In this document: positions 19,080-28,356 of the stretch, piece after piece
Position numbering within the stretch: the first letter of the stretch is position 1
Layout: the number at the start of each line of letters is the position of its first letter
Assembly (NCBI GenBank): GCA_003426165.1
Contig: QUAH01000002.1
Location: forward strand, 62,001-126,000
Source: Candidatus Saccharicenans subterraneus
GTDB taxonomy: Bacteria > Acidobacteriota > Aminicenantia > Aminicenantales > Saccharicenantaceae
Length of the DNA: 64,000 nucleotides
Direction of reading: 5' to 3'
Notes under the pieces: model-generated
Told to the model about the DNA's origin: nothing
The model's input: only the letters and a program-made list of their open reading frames with translations
The model's database searches: none
Position numbers and translations under genes: made by a program

Positions 19080-21899
19080 TTATTTACGGGCCTTACGGTT
19101 CTTCCGGCCGGCAGCGGTAACTTTCTTGGCTTTCCTGGCCGGAGCTTTTTTAACCGGCTTTTTTCCGGCTGCGGTCTTTCCTCCGGCCACCTTTTCCTGG
19201 ATGGCTATCTGGGCCGCGGCCAGGCGGGCAATCGGTATCTGGTAGGCCGAGCAGCTGACATAATTGAGCCCGACCTGGTGGCAGAAGACGATCGACCTGG
19301 GGTCGCCACCGTGCACGCCGCAGATACCGACTTTGAGGTCGGGCCTGGTTGACCGGCCCTTCTCCACCGCCCACTTCATCAGCAGGCCGACTCCCCTCTG
19401 GTCCAGGGTCTCAAAAGGATCATCAGGCCAGATGCCGTGATTCAGGTAAAAATTCAGGAACTTGGCGCTGTCGTCACGGGAGATGCCGTAGGTGGTCTGG
19501 GTCAGGTCGTTGGTGCCAAAGGAGAAGAACTCGGCTTCCCTGGCCACCTCCTCGGCAGTCAGGGCAGCTCGGGGTATCTCCACCATGGTACCCACGGTAT
19601 ACTTGAACTTAACGCCGTATTTTTTCATAACCTCGTCAGCCACCCGGTTGACGATGGCCTTCTGGTTGGCCAGTTCCAGGACGTCGCCCACCAGCGGAAT
19701 CATGATTTCAGGGAAGACCTTGTGCCCTTCCCTGGTCAGCTCGCAGGCCGCCTCGAAAATGGCTTGGGCCTGCATTTCGGTTATCTCCGGGTAGGTGATG
19801 CCCAGACGGCAACCGCGGTGCCCGAGCATGGGGTTAAACTCGGACAGGGCCTTGACCCGGGCCAGGAGCTTCTCCAGCTCGGCGATTTTTTCTGCTGAAC
19901 CGCCGGTGGCTTTAAGAACGGCCAGTTCGACCATCAGGTCTTCTCTTTTGGGCAGGAATTCGTGGAGCGGCGGGTCGATGGTCCTGATGGTCACCGGATG
20001 ACCTTTCATTTCCTTGAAGAATTCGTAGAAATCCTGCTTCTGGAAAGGCAACAGCTTGGCCAGGGCCTGGCGCCTGGCTTCCTCGGTCTCGGCCATGATC
20101 ATTTCCTTGACTATGGGCAGGCGCTCCGGGCCAAAGAACATGTGTTCGGTTCTGGCCAGGCCGATACCTTCGGCTCCGAAAGCAAAGGCCACCCTGGCAT
20201 CGGCCGGCGTATCGGAGTTGGCCCTGACTCCCAGCCGCCTGGATTTATCAGCCCAGGATAGAAGCTTGGAGAAATACTGGTAAAGCCTGGATTCTTCCGG
20301 CTTCAGGCTTCCCTTAACCACCTGTAATATCTCCGAGGGCTTGGTGGGAATTTCGCCCTCCAGCACCTCGCCGGTCGAGCCGTCAATTGATATCCACTGG
20401 CCTTCCTCAAACTTCCGGTTTCCGATGTAGAAGGCCTTCTCTTCCTCGTGAACCTTGATGCTGCCGCAACCGACCACGGCCGGCTTGCCCATCTGGCGGC
20501 CGACCACGGCTGCGTGGGAGGTCATGCCGCCGGTCGCGGTCAGTATGCCCTGGGACGCGCTCATGCCGTGGATGTCGTCGGGGGAAGTCTCTTCCCTGAC
20601 CAGGATTACCTTCTTGCCTTCCTTGGCCCAGGCCACGGCCTCGTTGGCGGTAAAAACGATCTGACCGGTGGCCGCTCCCGGAGAGGCCGCCAGCCCCTTG
20701 GCCAGGACGGTATGCTTGGCTTTTTCCTGAAGGTCAAAGATGGGGTGGAGCAGCTGGTTCAGGGCCTCGGGTTCGACCTTGAGCAGGGCCTGCTCCCTGG
20801 TGATCAGCCCTTCTTCCACCAGGTCCACGGCAATCTTGACCGCGGCCATGCCGGTTCTCTTGCCGTTTCTGGTCTGGAGCATGTACAGCTTGCCTTCCTG
20901 GATGGTGAACTCGAAATCCTGGACATCGCCGTAGTGCTTTTCCAGCCGCTTGACCACGGAGACCAGCTGCTTGAAAACGGCCGGCATTTCTTTTTCCATG
21001 TTCTTGAGGGGTGACGGGGTCCTGATTCCTGCCACCACGTCCTCGCCCTGGGCATTGACCAGGTATTCGCCGTAAAGCTCCTTCTCTCCGGTGGCCGGGT
21101 TGCGGGTAAAGCCAACCCCGGTGGCCGAAGTCGGGCCGTAGTTACCGAAGACCATCTGCTGGACATTAACCGCGGTTCCGAGGTTATCGGGAATGTGATA
21201 CTTGCGGCGGTAGGTGATGGCCCGGGGGTTGTGCCAGGACTTGAAGACGGCAGCAATGGCCAGCTTCAGCTGTTCCAGGACATCCTGGGGAAATTCCCGG
21301 CCGGTCTCGGCCGCCACCAGTTTCTTGTAACCGGCTATCACCTCTTCCAGCATTTTATCGGTAAGCTCATGGTCATACTGAACCTGGCCGGCTTCCTTCC
21401 TGGCCCGGAGAATTTCTTCAAATTTCTTCTTGGGAATATCCAGGACAACGTCACCGAACATGTGGATCAGGCGACGGTAGCAATCAAGGGCAAACCGCCG
21501 GTTTCCGGTCTTCCTGGCCAGGCCTTCAACCGTCCGGTCATTAAGGCCCAGGTTGAGGATGGTATCCATCATTCCGGGCATGCTGAACTTGGCTCCCGAC
21601 CTGACCGAAACCAGAAGGGGGTTGGACGGGTCGCCGAACTTCAGCCCGGAGGCTTTTTCCAGCCTCTTCAGGGCAGTCATCACCTGCTGCTCCACGTCCT
21701 TCGGGACCTTGTTCCCTGCCTTGAAGAACAGGTTGCAGACCTCGGTGGAAATGGTAAAGCCGGGAGGAACCGGAAGGCCGATGCCGGCCATCTCGGCCAG
21801 GTTGGCACCCTTGCCGCCGAGAATGTCCTTCATATCCTTGTTGCCTTCAGCCACGCCGGGTCCGAAGAAATAAACGTATTTTTTTGCCATAACACTCAC
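19080..21899 (-). CDS. ppdK: Pyruvate, phosphate dikinase with Lys/Ala-rich C-terminal tail
   Basis: KYVYFFGPG...LGGKGANLAEMAGIGLPVPPGFTI, GGMTSHAAVVGRQMGKPAVVGC, GTNDLTQTTYGISRDD, GICGVHGGDPRSI; tail GGKTAAGKKPVKKAPARKAKKVTAAGRKNRKARK. Confidence 0.96.
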   Translation of the reverse strand: MSVMAKKYVYFFGPGVAEGNKDMKDILGGKGANLAEMAGIGLPVPPGFTISTEVCNLFFKAGNKVPKDVEQQVMTALKRLEKASGLKFGDPSNPLLVSVRSGAKFSMPGMMDTILNLGLNDRTVEGLARKTGNRRFALDCYRRLIHMFGDVVLDIPKKKFEEILRARKEAGQVQYDHELTDKMLEEVIAGYKKLVAAETGREFPQDVLEQLKLAIAAVFKSWHNPRAITYRRKYHIPDNLGTAVNVQQMVFGNYGPTSATGVGFTRNPATGEKELYGEYLVNAQGEDVVAGIRTPSPLKNMEKEMPAVFKQLVSVVKRLEKHYGDVQDFEFTIQEGKLYMLQTRNGKRTGMAAVKIAVDLVEEGLITREQALLKVEPEALNQLLHPIFDLQEKAKHTVLAKGLAASPGAATGQIVFTANEAVAWAKEGKKVILVREETSPDDIHGMSASQGILTATGGMTSHAAVVGRQMGKPAVVGCGSIKVHEEEKAFYIGNRKFEEGQWISIDGSTGEVLEGEIPTKPSEILQVVKGSLKPEESRLYQYFSKLLSWADKSRRLGVRANSDTPADARVAFAFGAEGIGLARTEHMFFGPERLPIVKEMIMAETEEARRQALAKLLPFQKQDFYEFFKEMKGHPVTIRTIDPPLHEFLPKREDLMVELAVLKATGGSAEKIAELEKLLARVKALSEFNPMLGHRGCRLGITYPEITEMQAQAIFEAACELTREGHKVFPEIMIPLVGDVLELANQKAIVNRVADEVMKKYGVKFKYTVGTMVEIPRAALTAEEVAREAEFFSFGTNDLTQTTYGISRDDSAKFLNFYLNHGIWPDDPFETLDQRGVGLLMKWAVEKGRSTRPDLKVGICGVHGGDPRSIVFCHQVGLNYVSCSAYQIPIARLAAAQIAIQEKVAGGKTAAGKKPVKKAPARKAKKVTAAGRKNRKARK

Positions 21900-21928
21900 T
21901 CCTTCTAAGGCCTAAGTAAATTCAAGAA

Positions 21929-21957
21929 AATATACACTTTCAGAGGCAAAATTTCAA
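21929..21957 (-). promoter_or_regulatory. sigma70-type promoter of ppdK (TTGAAA-N17-TATATT)
   Basis: Reverse complement of 21929-21957 gives ttgaaa, 17-nt spacer, tatatt. Confidence 0.5.
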
Positions 21958-21995
21958 GGACGACGGCGGCCAGATATGTAAAATATCAGATTAAA

Positions 21996-22448
21996 CTAAG
22001 AGGTTTTTGGAGATCTCTTGAGCAGGCAGAAATCATTGGCCGGAGAGAAAAGCAGAACCAGGGATAAGGCCAGCCAGACTGAATCTTCCAGGATCAACCA
22101 GAGGTCGGCTTTACGACTGAAGGTGCCGAAACAACCACAGTCTACGTCTATGCCGCGCAGCATGGTCACCGCCACCAGAACGATAAAGAATACCAGGAGC
22201 CCGCTAATGAGCAGGGCACTGGAACGGGGAAAGACCCCGATGATCAGGCAGATACCGGCAATGAGTTCCACCCAGGGCAGGACGATGGCCGTCAGAAAGC
22301 TCAGGGTCTGGCCCACCAGCCGGTAATTCCTGACATCCTGGGCGAAGGCCAGGGGGTCGGCAATCTTGGTGACCGCCGCCCAGATAAACACCCCGCCAAC
22401 AATAAGCCGCAGGAGCAAAAGAAAATTTCTATTATTAATAACCGCCAT
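21996..22448 (-). CDS. DoxX/MauE-family membrane protein
   Basis: LLLRLIVGGVFIWAAVTKIADPLAFAQDVRNYRLV...LPWVELIAGICLIIGVF. Confidence 0.85.
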   Translation of the reverse strand: MAVINNRNFLLLLRLIVGGVFIWAAVTKIADPLAFAQDVRNYRLVGQTLSFLTAIVLPWVELIAGICLIIGVFPRSSALLISGLLVFFIVLVAVTMLRGIDVDCGCFGTFSRKADLWLILEDSVWLALSLVLLFSPANDFCLLKRSPKTS

Positions 22449-22941
22449 CTTCTTTTTCCACGGGAAGCCCGGCCGCCAGCCACTCGGCCCAGCCCCCGCT
22501 GAAAACCCGGAGGTCGCGGAAGCCCCGTCCGTAAAGGAGTCGGGCCAGGTTAAGGCTGGTCAGGCAGTCTCCACCCTCGCAGTAGATGATTAAAGGCTGC
22601 CCTGGCGACAACCTCTCCAGGAGGCCGTAATTTCCACTCTTAACCTCTTCCATAGGAACCGAAATCGCGTTCGGGACATGGCCGCGCCTGAACTCGGAAG
22701 CCGGACGGCTATCCACTATCACGGCTTTCTGGTTATGCCAGAGTTCTTCCATTTCCGGCAGGGTTATGAACACCAGTCCGGGATAATCTGCGCTGGTAAA
22801 GAAGGCCCGGCGGAATTCTCCCTGCAGGAATTTCTTTATGAGACCCAGGTTACTGACTGTACCGATAACCAGCGACAGGGCCAGAATGATTATTATCCCT
22901 TTCCAGGTCTCCCCGTCCCTGAGAATTTGCTTGAGGTTCAT
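22435..22941 (-). CDS. Rhodanese-domain protein with N-terminal TM
   Basis: AVIVDSRPASEFRRGHVPNAISVP...LIIYCEGGDCLTSLNLARLLYGRGF. Confidence 0.88.
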   Translation of the reverse strand: MNLKQILRDGETWKGIIIILALSLVIGTVSNLGLIKKFLQGEFRRAFFTSADYPGLVFITLPEMEELWHNQKAVIVDSRPASEFRRGHVPNAISVPMEEVKSGNYGLLERLSPGQPLIIYCEGGDCLTSLNLARLLYGRGFRDLRVFSGGWAEWLAAGLPVEKEDGGY

Positions 22942-22947
22942 CCAGGA

Positions 22948-24144
22948 TCAGCCGTATAGCTTCTGGTATTTCTCCAGGCCCCGGCGCAGGATTTCGATGG
23001 CCTCCACCAGGTCCGCTTCTTTAAGGACGTAGGCGATTCTCACCTCATCCTGTCCGCGCCCCGGCGTGGCGTAGAAACCGGGCCCCGGAGCTACCATGAC
23101 CGTCTTGTTATTGAGCGAAAAATCGGTCAGCATCCACTCGGCAAAATGCTCGGAGTCCCTGACCGGAAGCCGGCAGATAACGTAGAAAGCCCCCTGTGGT
23201 TTCCGCAGGAAAACGCCCGGGATGGAAGACAGGCCCTCGTACAGGACATTCCGGCGCCTCTGGTATTCTTCCCTGATCGGACCAAAATAATCCATCCCCA
23301 TGCGGTAGGCGGTCAGGGCGGCATACTGTTCCACAGAGGGCGGGCAGAGACGGGCCTGGGCGAACTTCAGGATGGCCTGGTAGATGTCCCGGTTCCTGGT
23401 GACCACCGCGCCAATCCGGGCCCCGCAACAGCTGAAACGCTTGGAGATGCTGTCGACTACAATCACCCGGTCCTCGATTTCCTCGAACTCCAGGATGCTC
23501 TTGTGGCTCAGGCCGTCGTAGACAAATTCCTTGTAGACCTCGTCGCCTATCAGGAACAGGTCATGCTTTTTTACCAGTTCCACCACCCTTCTTAGCTCGT
23601 CTTCGGTATAGACGGTCCCGGTGGGGTTGTTGGGTGAACAAAGCAGAATGGCCCTGGTCCGGGGCGTGATCAGGGCTTCGATCCTGTCTTGCGGAGGCAG
23701 CCTGAAACCGTCTTCAACTTTTAACGGCAGAGGAACTATCCTGACATCGGCAAAGGTGGCATAGCCGTTGTAGTTGGTGTAAAAGGGTTCGGGGATGATG
23801 ATCTCGTCTCCCGGGTCGGCCACCACCGAAAAGGAAAAATGGATGGCTTCCGAGCCGCCGATGGTGATGAGAACATTATCGGCAGAGAGCTTGATGCCAT
23901 AACGGTCAAAATAATCGGCTATGGCCTGCCGGAGTTCCTCAAAGCCCTGGGACGGTCCGTAACCCAGGATCGGGCCGTTGTACTGGTGAAAGGCCTTGAT
24001 TATGGGCTCCGGGGTAGGGATGTCGGGATCGCCGATATTCAGGTGGAAAATATGTATTCCCTTTTTCCTGGCTTCGTCGGCAAATGGCTTTAGTTTGCGG
24101 ATGGGCGAAGCCTGTATCTCTTTAGCCCGGCGGGATATAAACAT
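22948..24144 (-). CDS. Class I/II PLP-dependent aminotransferase
   Basis: LNIGDPDIPTPEPI, LLCSPNNPTGTVYTEDEL, VVDSISKRFSCCGARIGAVV. Confidence 0.92.
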   Translation of the reverse strand: MFISRRAKEIQASPIRKLKPFADEARKKGIHIFHLNIGDPDIPTPEPIIKAFHQYNGPILGYGPSQGFEELRQAIADYFDRYGIKLSADNVLITIGGSEAIHFSFSVVADPGDEIIIPEPFYTNYNGYATFADVRIVPLPLKVEDGFRLPPQDRIEALITPRTRAILLCSPNNPTGTVYTEDELRRVVELVKKHDLFLIGDEVYKEFVYDGLSHKSILEFEEIEDRVIVVDSISKRFSCCGARIGAVVTRNRDIYQAILKFAQARLCPPSVEQYAALTAYRMGMDYFGPIREEYQRRRNVLYEGLSSIPGVFLRKPQGAFYVICRLPVRDSEHFAEWMLTDFSLNNKTVMVAPGPGFYATPGRGQDEVRIAYVLKEADLVEAIEILRRGLEKYQKLYG

Positions 24145-24405
24145 GGATGAGTCCTCCTGGAAATTATGATTAGTTTTAATTATAAAAAATCGGCCGGACT
24201 AAAACAACCTTTTATTCGGCAGGCGACCGCGCTTATATTTCAGGCGTGTCTTAGGATTTGCACGACCATTATCATTTATTATCTTAACTCCCGGGCGGTA
24301 TCCACGGGCTGGACTGACTGGGAGATAAGATTTGCCATCGGCCATTTTTTCTGGTATTTAATTCGGGAAGCTTCGAGCTTCAAAGATGTTCAGAGCAGGG
24401 CAAGA

Positions 24406-25206
24406 ATGGTCATAGACAGACAGGCCAGGCTGGTCGAGGTTGAAAGCTGGGGTGATTACTTTCTGTTTACCCTGGACTCCCCTGAAATCGCCGCCCAGGC
24501 CAGGCCCGGCCAGTTCCTGATGATCAGGGTCTCCGAGACCACCCAGCCGCTCCTCCGGCGCCCCATCAGTTTGCACAATGCCGAAGGGAACCGGCTGCAG
24601 ATTTTCTTCCAGGTCGCCGGCGAGGGCACCAGGTTATTATCATTGAAGAAGACCGGACAGTGCCTGGACCTGATCGGACCCCTGGGGAAGGGATTTAATG
24701 TCCGGCCCGAATTCAGAGACAGGGAGATTTACTGCGTGGGTGGCGGCCGGGGCATAGCTCCCCTTTACTACCTGGGCAAGGAACTCAGGGCGGCCGGGGC
24801 CCGGCCCGTAATTTTTTATGGGGGTCGGCGCGCAGGCGACCTGCCGCTCAGGAACCGATTGGAGAGCGCCGGCTTTGAAGTCCTGGTTTCCACCGACGAC
24901 GGCAGCGCCGGTTTCCCCGGTTTTGTCACCTCGCTGGTTGAAGAAGAACTGAAGAAAAGGAAACCCGCTTTTCTCTATGCCTGCGGGCCCGACCCGATGA
25001 TGGAAAAACTGGCTGAGACCTGCCGCCGGGAGAACCTGCCGGCCGAGTTTTCGCTGGAGTCCATCATGGGCTGCGGCTTTGGCGCCTGCTGGGGCTGCGT
25101 CAAGAAAATCCGCATGGATGGCCAGGAGAAGTACCTTAAAGTCTGCCAGGATGGCCCGGTCTTTTCCCTGGAAGAAATCGTCTGGCAGGAGAAAGAGCAT
25201 GGTTGA
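24406..25206 (+). CDS. pyrK: Dihydroorotate dehydrogenase electron-transfer subunit (annotated ORF starts 24166; likely start MVIDRQARLVEVES)
   Basis: PGQFLMIRVSETTQPLLRRPISL, GGRGIAPLYYLGKEL, CGPDPMMEKL, SLESIMGCGFGACWGCV; precedes pyrD with 8-nt overlap. Confidence 0.88.
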   Translation: MVIDRQARLVEVESWGDYFLFTLDSPEIAAQARPGQFLMIRVSETTQPLLRRPISLHNAEGNRLQIFFQVAGEGTRLLSLKKTGQCLDLIGPLGKGFNVRPEFRDREIYCVGGGRGIAPLYYLGKELRAAGARPVIFYGGRRAGDLPLRNRLESAGFEVLVSTDDGSAGFPGFVTSLVEEELKKRKPAFLYACGPDPMMEKLAETCRRENLPAEFSLESIMGCGFGACWGCVKKIRMDGQEKYLKVCQDGPVFSLEEIVWQEKEHG

Positions 25207-26110
25207 CCTGTCGGTGGACCTGGGTTTCCTGAAGCTCAAGAACCCGGTGCTGGCGGCCAGCGGGACTTTTGGCTATGGCCTGGAATTCAAGCCTTTCTAC
25301 GACCTGGAACTCCTGGGCGGCTTCGTGGTTAAAGGCCTGTACCTGAAACCGAGAGAAGGCAACCGGCCGCCGCGCCTAGTGGAGACACCCAGCGGTTTGA
25401 TAAACTCCATCGGGCTCCAGGGCATAGGGGTGGAAGCCTTCTGCCGGGAAATCCTGCCCGAGCTGGCCGGATTGAAGACCGCGGTCATCGTCAATGTCTG
25501 CGGCGAGGAAGAAGATGAATACGCCCGGGTGGCTGAATACCTAAGCCGCCACCGGGGAATAGCCGCGCTGGAACTGAACATTTCCTGCCCCAACGTCCGG
25601 GAAGGTGGCCGTTGCCCGGCCCAGAGCCCGGAAGCCACCCACCGCACGGTAAAAAAAGTAAAGCAGGTCACTTCCCTCCCCCTGATCACCAAGCTTTCGC
25701 CCAACGTTACCGATATTACGGCCGTGGCCCTGGCCGCCGAAGAAGCCGGGACCGAGGCCATATCGCTCATAAACACTCTCCTGGCCATGGCCATCGACCT
25801 GGAAACCAGGAAGCCAAGGCTGGGAAATATCATGGGCGGCCTGAGCGGCCCGGCCATCAAGCCCATCGCCCTGAGGATGGTCTTCCAGGTGGCCAGGGCA
25901 GTCAAGGTGCCGGTAATCGGCATGGGTGGTATCTTCAGCGCCGAGGATGCCCTGGAATTCATGATGGCCGGGGCGGCCGCGGTCCAGGTGGGCACGGCCA
26001 ATTTTGTCGACCCCGATGCCTGCCTTAAAATCATCCGGGGACTGGAGACCTGGGCTGAAAAGCACGGGATTAAAAAAATAAGCGAAGTGACTGGCAGCTT
26101 ACAGCTCTGA
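25199..26110 (+). CDS. pyrD: Dihydroorotate dehydrogenase (catalytic subunit)
   Basis: MVDLSVDLGFLKLKNPVLAASGTFGYG, LELNISCPNVREGG, GGLSGPAIKPIALRMV, GMGGIFSAEDALEFMMAGAAAVQVGTA; internal ATG at 25199 fits better than ORF start 25079. Confidence 0.94.
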   Translation: MVDLSVDLGFLKLKNPVLAASGTFGYGLEFKPFYDLELLGGFVVKGLYLKPREGNRPPRLVETPSGLINSIGLQGIGVEAFCREILPELAGLKTAVIVNVCGEEEDEYARVAEYLSRHRGIAALELNISCPNVREGGRCPAQSPEATHRTVKKVKQVTSLPLITKLSPNVTDITAVALAAEEAGTEAISLINTLLAMAIDLETRKPRLGNIMGGLSGPAIKPIALRMVFQVARAVKVPVIGMGGIFSAEDALEFMMAGAAAVQVGTANFVDPDACLKIIRGLETWAEKHGIKKISEVTGSLQL

Positions 26111-26153
26111 ACCGGCTATAAAAGACCAATCAAATTTATAAAAAGGTGTTGAG

Positions 26154-26894
26154 ATGAGAAACGATGAACTGAATATGGCCAGGAAAATAATAATCGCCCT
26201 GGATGTCAAGAACCGGGAAGAAGCCTGGGCGGTGCTGGAGTCACTGCCCGAAGCCAGGCTCTTCAAGGTAGGACTGGAACTGTATACAGCCGAAGGTCCG
26301 GCCATGATTGACCTGGTCAAGAGCTTCGGAAAAGAAGTTTTCCTGGACCTGAAGCTCCACGACATTCCCAACACCGTGGCCGGGGCCGTTAAATCGGCGG
26401 TCCGGCACGGAGTGGCCATGCTGACCCTGCATACTTCGGGCGGCCGGGAAATGATGAAAAAGGCCGTGGAAGCAGCCCGGGAAACCGCGGCCAAAGAAAA
26501 TAAACCGCTGCCGTTGATTCTGGGGGTCACCGTTCTGACCAGCCTGAAAGACAGCGATTTGCAGGAAATTGGCTTCAGCTCGGATGCCAGAAACCAGGTG
26601 CTGCGTCTGGCCCGGCTGGCGGTGGAAGCGGGGATTGAGGGAATTGTCTGCTCCCCCCAGGAACTGGAACCGCTGCGGGCCGAGCTGGGTTCAAGAGTCC
26701 GGATAATCACCCCGGGCATCCGGCCGGCCTGGGCCGAGGCTCAGGACCAGAAGCGGATCATGACCCCGGGAGAAGCCATCAAGAAAGGCGCCGACTTCCT
26801 GGTCATCGGGCGGCCGATTACCCAGGCCCCGGTCCCCCGGGAGGCCTTCAGCCGCGTGCTTGAAGAATTACAGGCCGCTGTAGAAGGTGCTTAA
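26154..26894 (+). CDS. pyrF: Orotidine-5'-phosphate decarboxylase
   Basis: IIALDVKNREEAWAVLE, FLDLKLHDIPNTV, TPGIRP, GRPITQA. Confidence 0.95.
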   Translation: MRNDELNMARKIIIALDVKNREEAWAVLESLPEARLFKVGLELYTAEGPAMIDLVKSFGKEVFLDLKLHDIPNTVAGAVKSAVRHGVAMLTLHTSGGREMMKKAVEAARETAAKENKPLPLILGVTVLTSLKDSDLQEIGFSSDARNQVLRLARLAVEAGIEGIVCSPQELEPLRAELGSRVRIITPGIRPAWAEAQDQKRIMTPGEAIKKGADFLVIGRPITQAPVPREAFSRVLEELQAAVEGA

Positions 26895-27464
26895 GGAAAA
26901 GATCGCACCGACCACCAGGCCGACCACCAGCATCAGGACGATGGCCACGACCACCGTTACCACAAAATAGCCCATAATCTTGTCGGGCGGCGTCTCCATC
27001 AACCCTGCTTTGAATCCTAAGTACAGGACATACAGACTGTAAATTCCGGCCAGCACGGTCAGGATTGAGAGCACCGGAATCAGGTAAAAAATTCCGGCCA
27101 CGTAATAGGGAGCCATGCTGTAAGCAGCCAGCTTGAGCGATTGAATCTGGTCGGGCTTGGAAGAAAAGGTCGGGGCCAGGGCGTTGATGATCAGGGCCAG
27201 GATGAAGACCGAGGCCAGGCTCAGGATATAGGACACGACCGCCCGGCCAAGTGAGGAACCCACACCCAGCCTGATCGGTCCCCGGAGCGGTACGGTAACA
27301 CCGATCAGCCAGTAACCCAGGAACTGGGCCACGGCCGGGATGGCGGCCATGATCACCAGGTAGGATTTGAAGATATCGGCCACGGTGGCCGTCTCGCTCT
27401 TTATCTTGTCCCATTCTTCCTTGGGTTTAAGAATGAGACCCTGAACTCTCGGAACCAGGTTCAT
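26868..27464 (-). CDS. YIP1-family membrane protein (start likely MNLVPRVQG at 27464 rather than 27524)
   Basis: MNLVPRVQGLILKPKEEWDKIKSE N-terminus with upstream ggagg; multiple TM; 3' end overlaps pyrF by 27 nt. Confidence 0.8.
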   Translation of the reverse strand: MNLVPRVQGLILKPKEEWDKIKSETATVADIFKSYLVIMAAIPAVAQFLGYWLIGVTVPLRGPIRLGVGSSLGRAVVSYILSLASVFILALIINALAPTFSSKPDQIQSLKLAAYSMAPYYVAGIFYLIPVLSILTVLAGIYSLYVLYLGFKAGLMETPPDKIMGYFVVTVVVAIVLMLVVGLVVGAIFSLSTFYSGL

Positions 27465-27540
27465 GTTTCCTCCTTCTTTCAACCGGATAGGTTGAGTATA
27501 TAAAAATCTAAAAATTCCAGTCAAACTAATTTTTCATTCC

Positions 27541-27600
27541 GGTCAAGACATGGTATCCATTCTAAGGCGTACATTCGGAAGCAGCGAGTAGTAGCCCGGC
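27541..27600 (-). repeat. Copy B of dispersed promoter-upstream element
   Basis: ggtcaagacatggtatccattctaaggcgtacattcggaagcagcgagtagtagcccggc; 16 nt from TTGACT (complement 27519-27524), TATACT at 18-nt spacing. Confidence 0.7.
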
Positions 27601-27871
27601 CATCAATTTCTCTCCTTTAATCAAGGGACTGATTCATTATCAATGGCAGAAGAGCAGACAGGTAATTCTTTTCAGTTTATAGCTCCGGCCTCTTGCTATG
27701 GCTCAAATCAAATTATTACCGAGAGCCTGGCCTGGCAACGGACAGATGGTGTCCAGGTAAATGGGAGTGTTGGGAAGGGGCCCTGATGTTTCCGGGAAGG
27801 CCAGGGGCGGACGCAACCGACAGGATTCCCCGGGAGCAATTGAAGATTTAATGCCCACCGTCTGCTGAAAA

Positions 27872-27895
27872 ATATATGAATGGTTGTTCATATAT
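27872..27895. repeat. Perfect 9-bp inverted repeat ATATATGAA-TGGTTG-TTCATATAT
   Basis: Directly readable palindrome in intergenic DNA. Confidence 0.75.
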
Positions 27896-28080
27896 CAAGG
27901 TCTCCGCGGATTGATAAATTTGGTTACCGGCGTCGGCTCATCTTTTATTTCAATCAGGAAAATCCGGCCGGACGAATAAACCATCCGACTTCCGATTCTG
28001 ACTGGCAGGCGAACCTGGCTCAGACTTTATGGGTTCCAGAAATTATGGACGGGCAGGCGGCAGGATGTCCTGGGGAAGAG

Positions 28081-28156
28081 TGGAGGCGCGGGTCGGACTC
28101 GAACCGACGAATCGAGGTTTTGCAGACCTCTCCCTTAGCCGCTTGGGTACCGCGCC
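28081..28156 (-). tRNA. tRNA-Cys (GCA)
   Basis: Reverse complement GGCGCGGTACCCAAGCGGCTAAGGGAGAGGTCTGCAAAACCTCGATTCGTCGGTTCGAGTCCGACCCGCGCCTCCA; anticodon loop CTGCAAA; CCA encoded. Confidence 0.95.
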
Positions 28157-28193
28157 ATTATTTTCATGCCTGACATTGTCCCGGAGAAAGTAC

Positions 28194-28268
28194 TGGAGCG
28201 GGCGATGGGACTTGAACCCACGGCCTTCTGCTTGGCAAGCAGACGTTCTACCACTGAACTACGCCCGC
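28194..28268 (-). tRNA. tRNA-Gly (GCC)
   Basis: Reverse complement GCGGGCGTAGTTCAGTGGTAGAACGTCTGCTTGCCAAGCAGAAGGCCGTGGGTTCAAGTCCCATCGCCCGCTCCA; anticodon loop TTGCCAA; CCA encoded. Confidence 0.96.
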
Positions 28269-28356
28269 TCAGGCCTTCAACAGGTATAGAAAAACTAACA
28301 AAATTAAGGGCTTCTGTCAACTGACCGGGATGGCAAGAAGTCAAAAAACAGACTTT

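Noticed and set aside
24166-24405. 80-aa N-terminal extension of the pyrK ORF
   Set aside because: PyrK homology begins near MVIDRQARLVEVES; extension is AT-rich non-coding-like sequence
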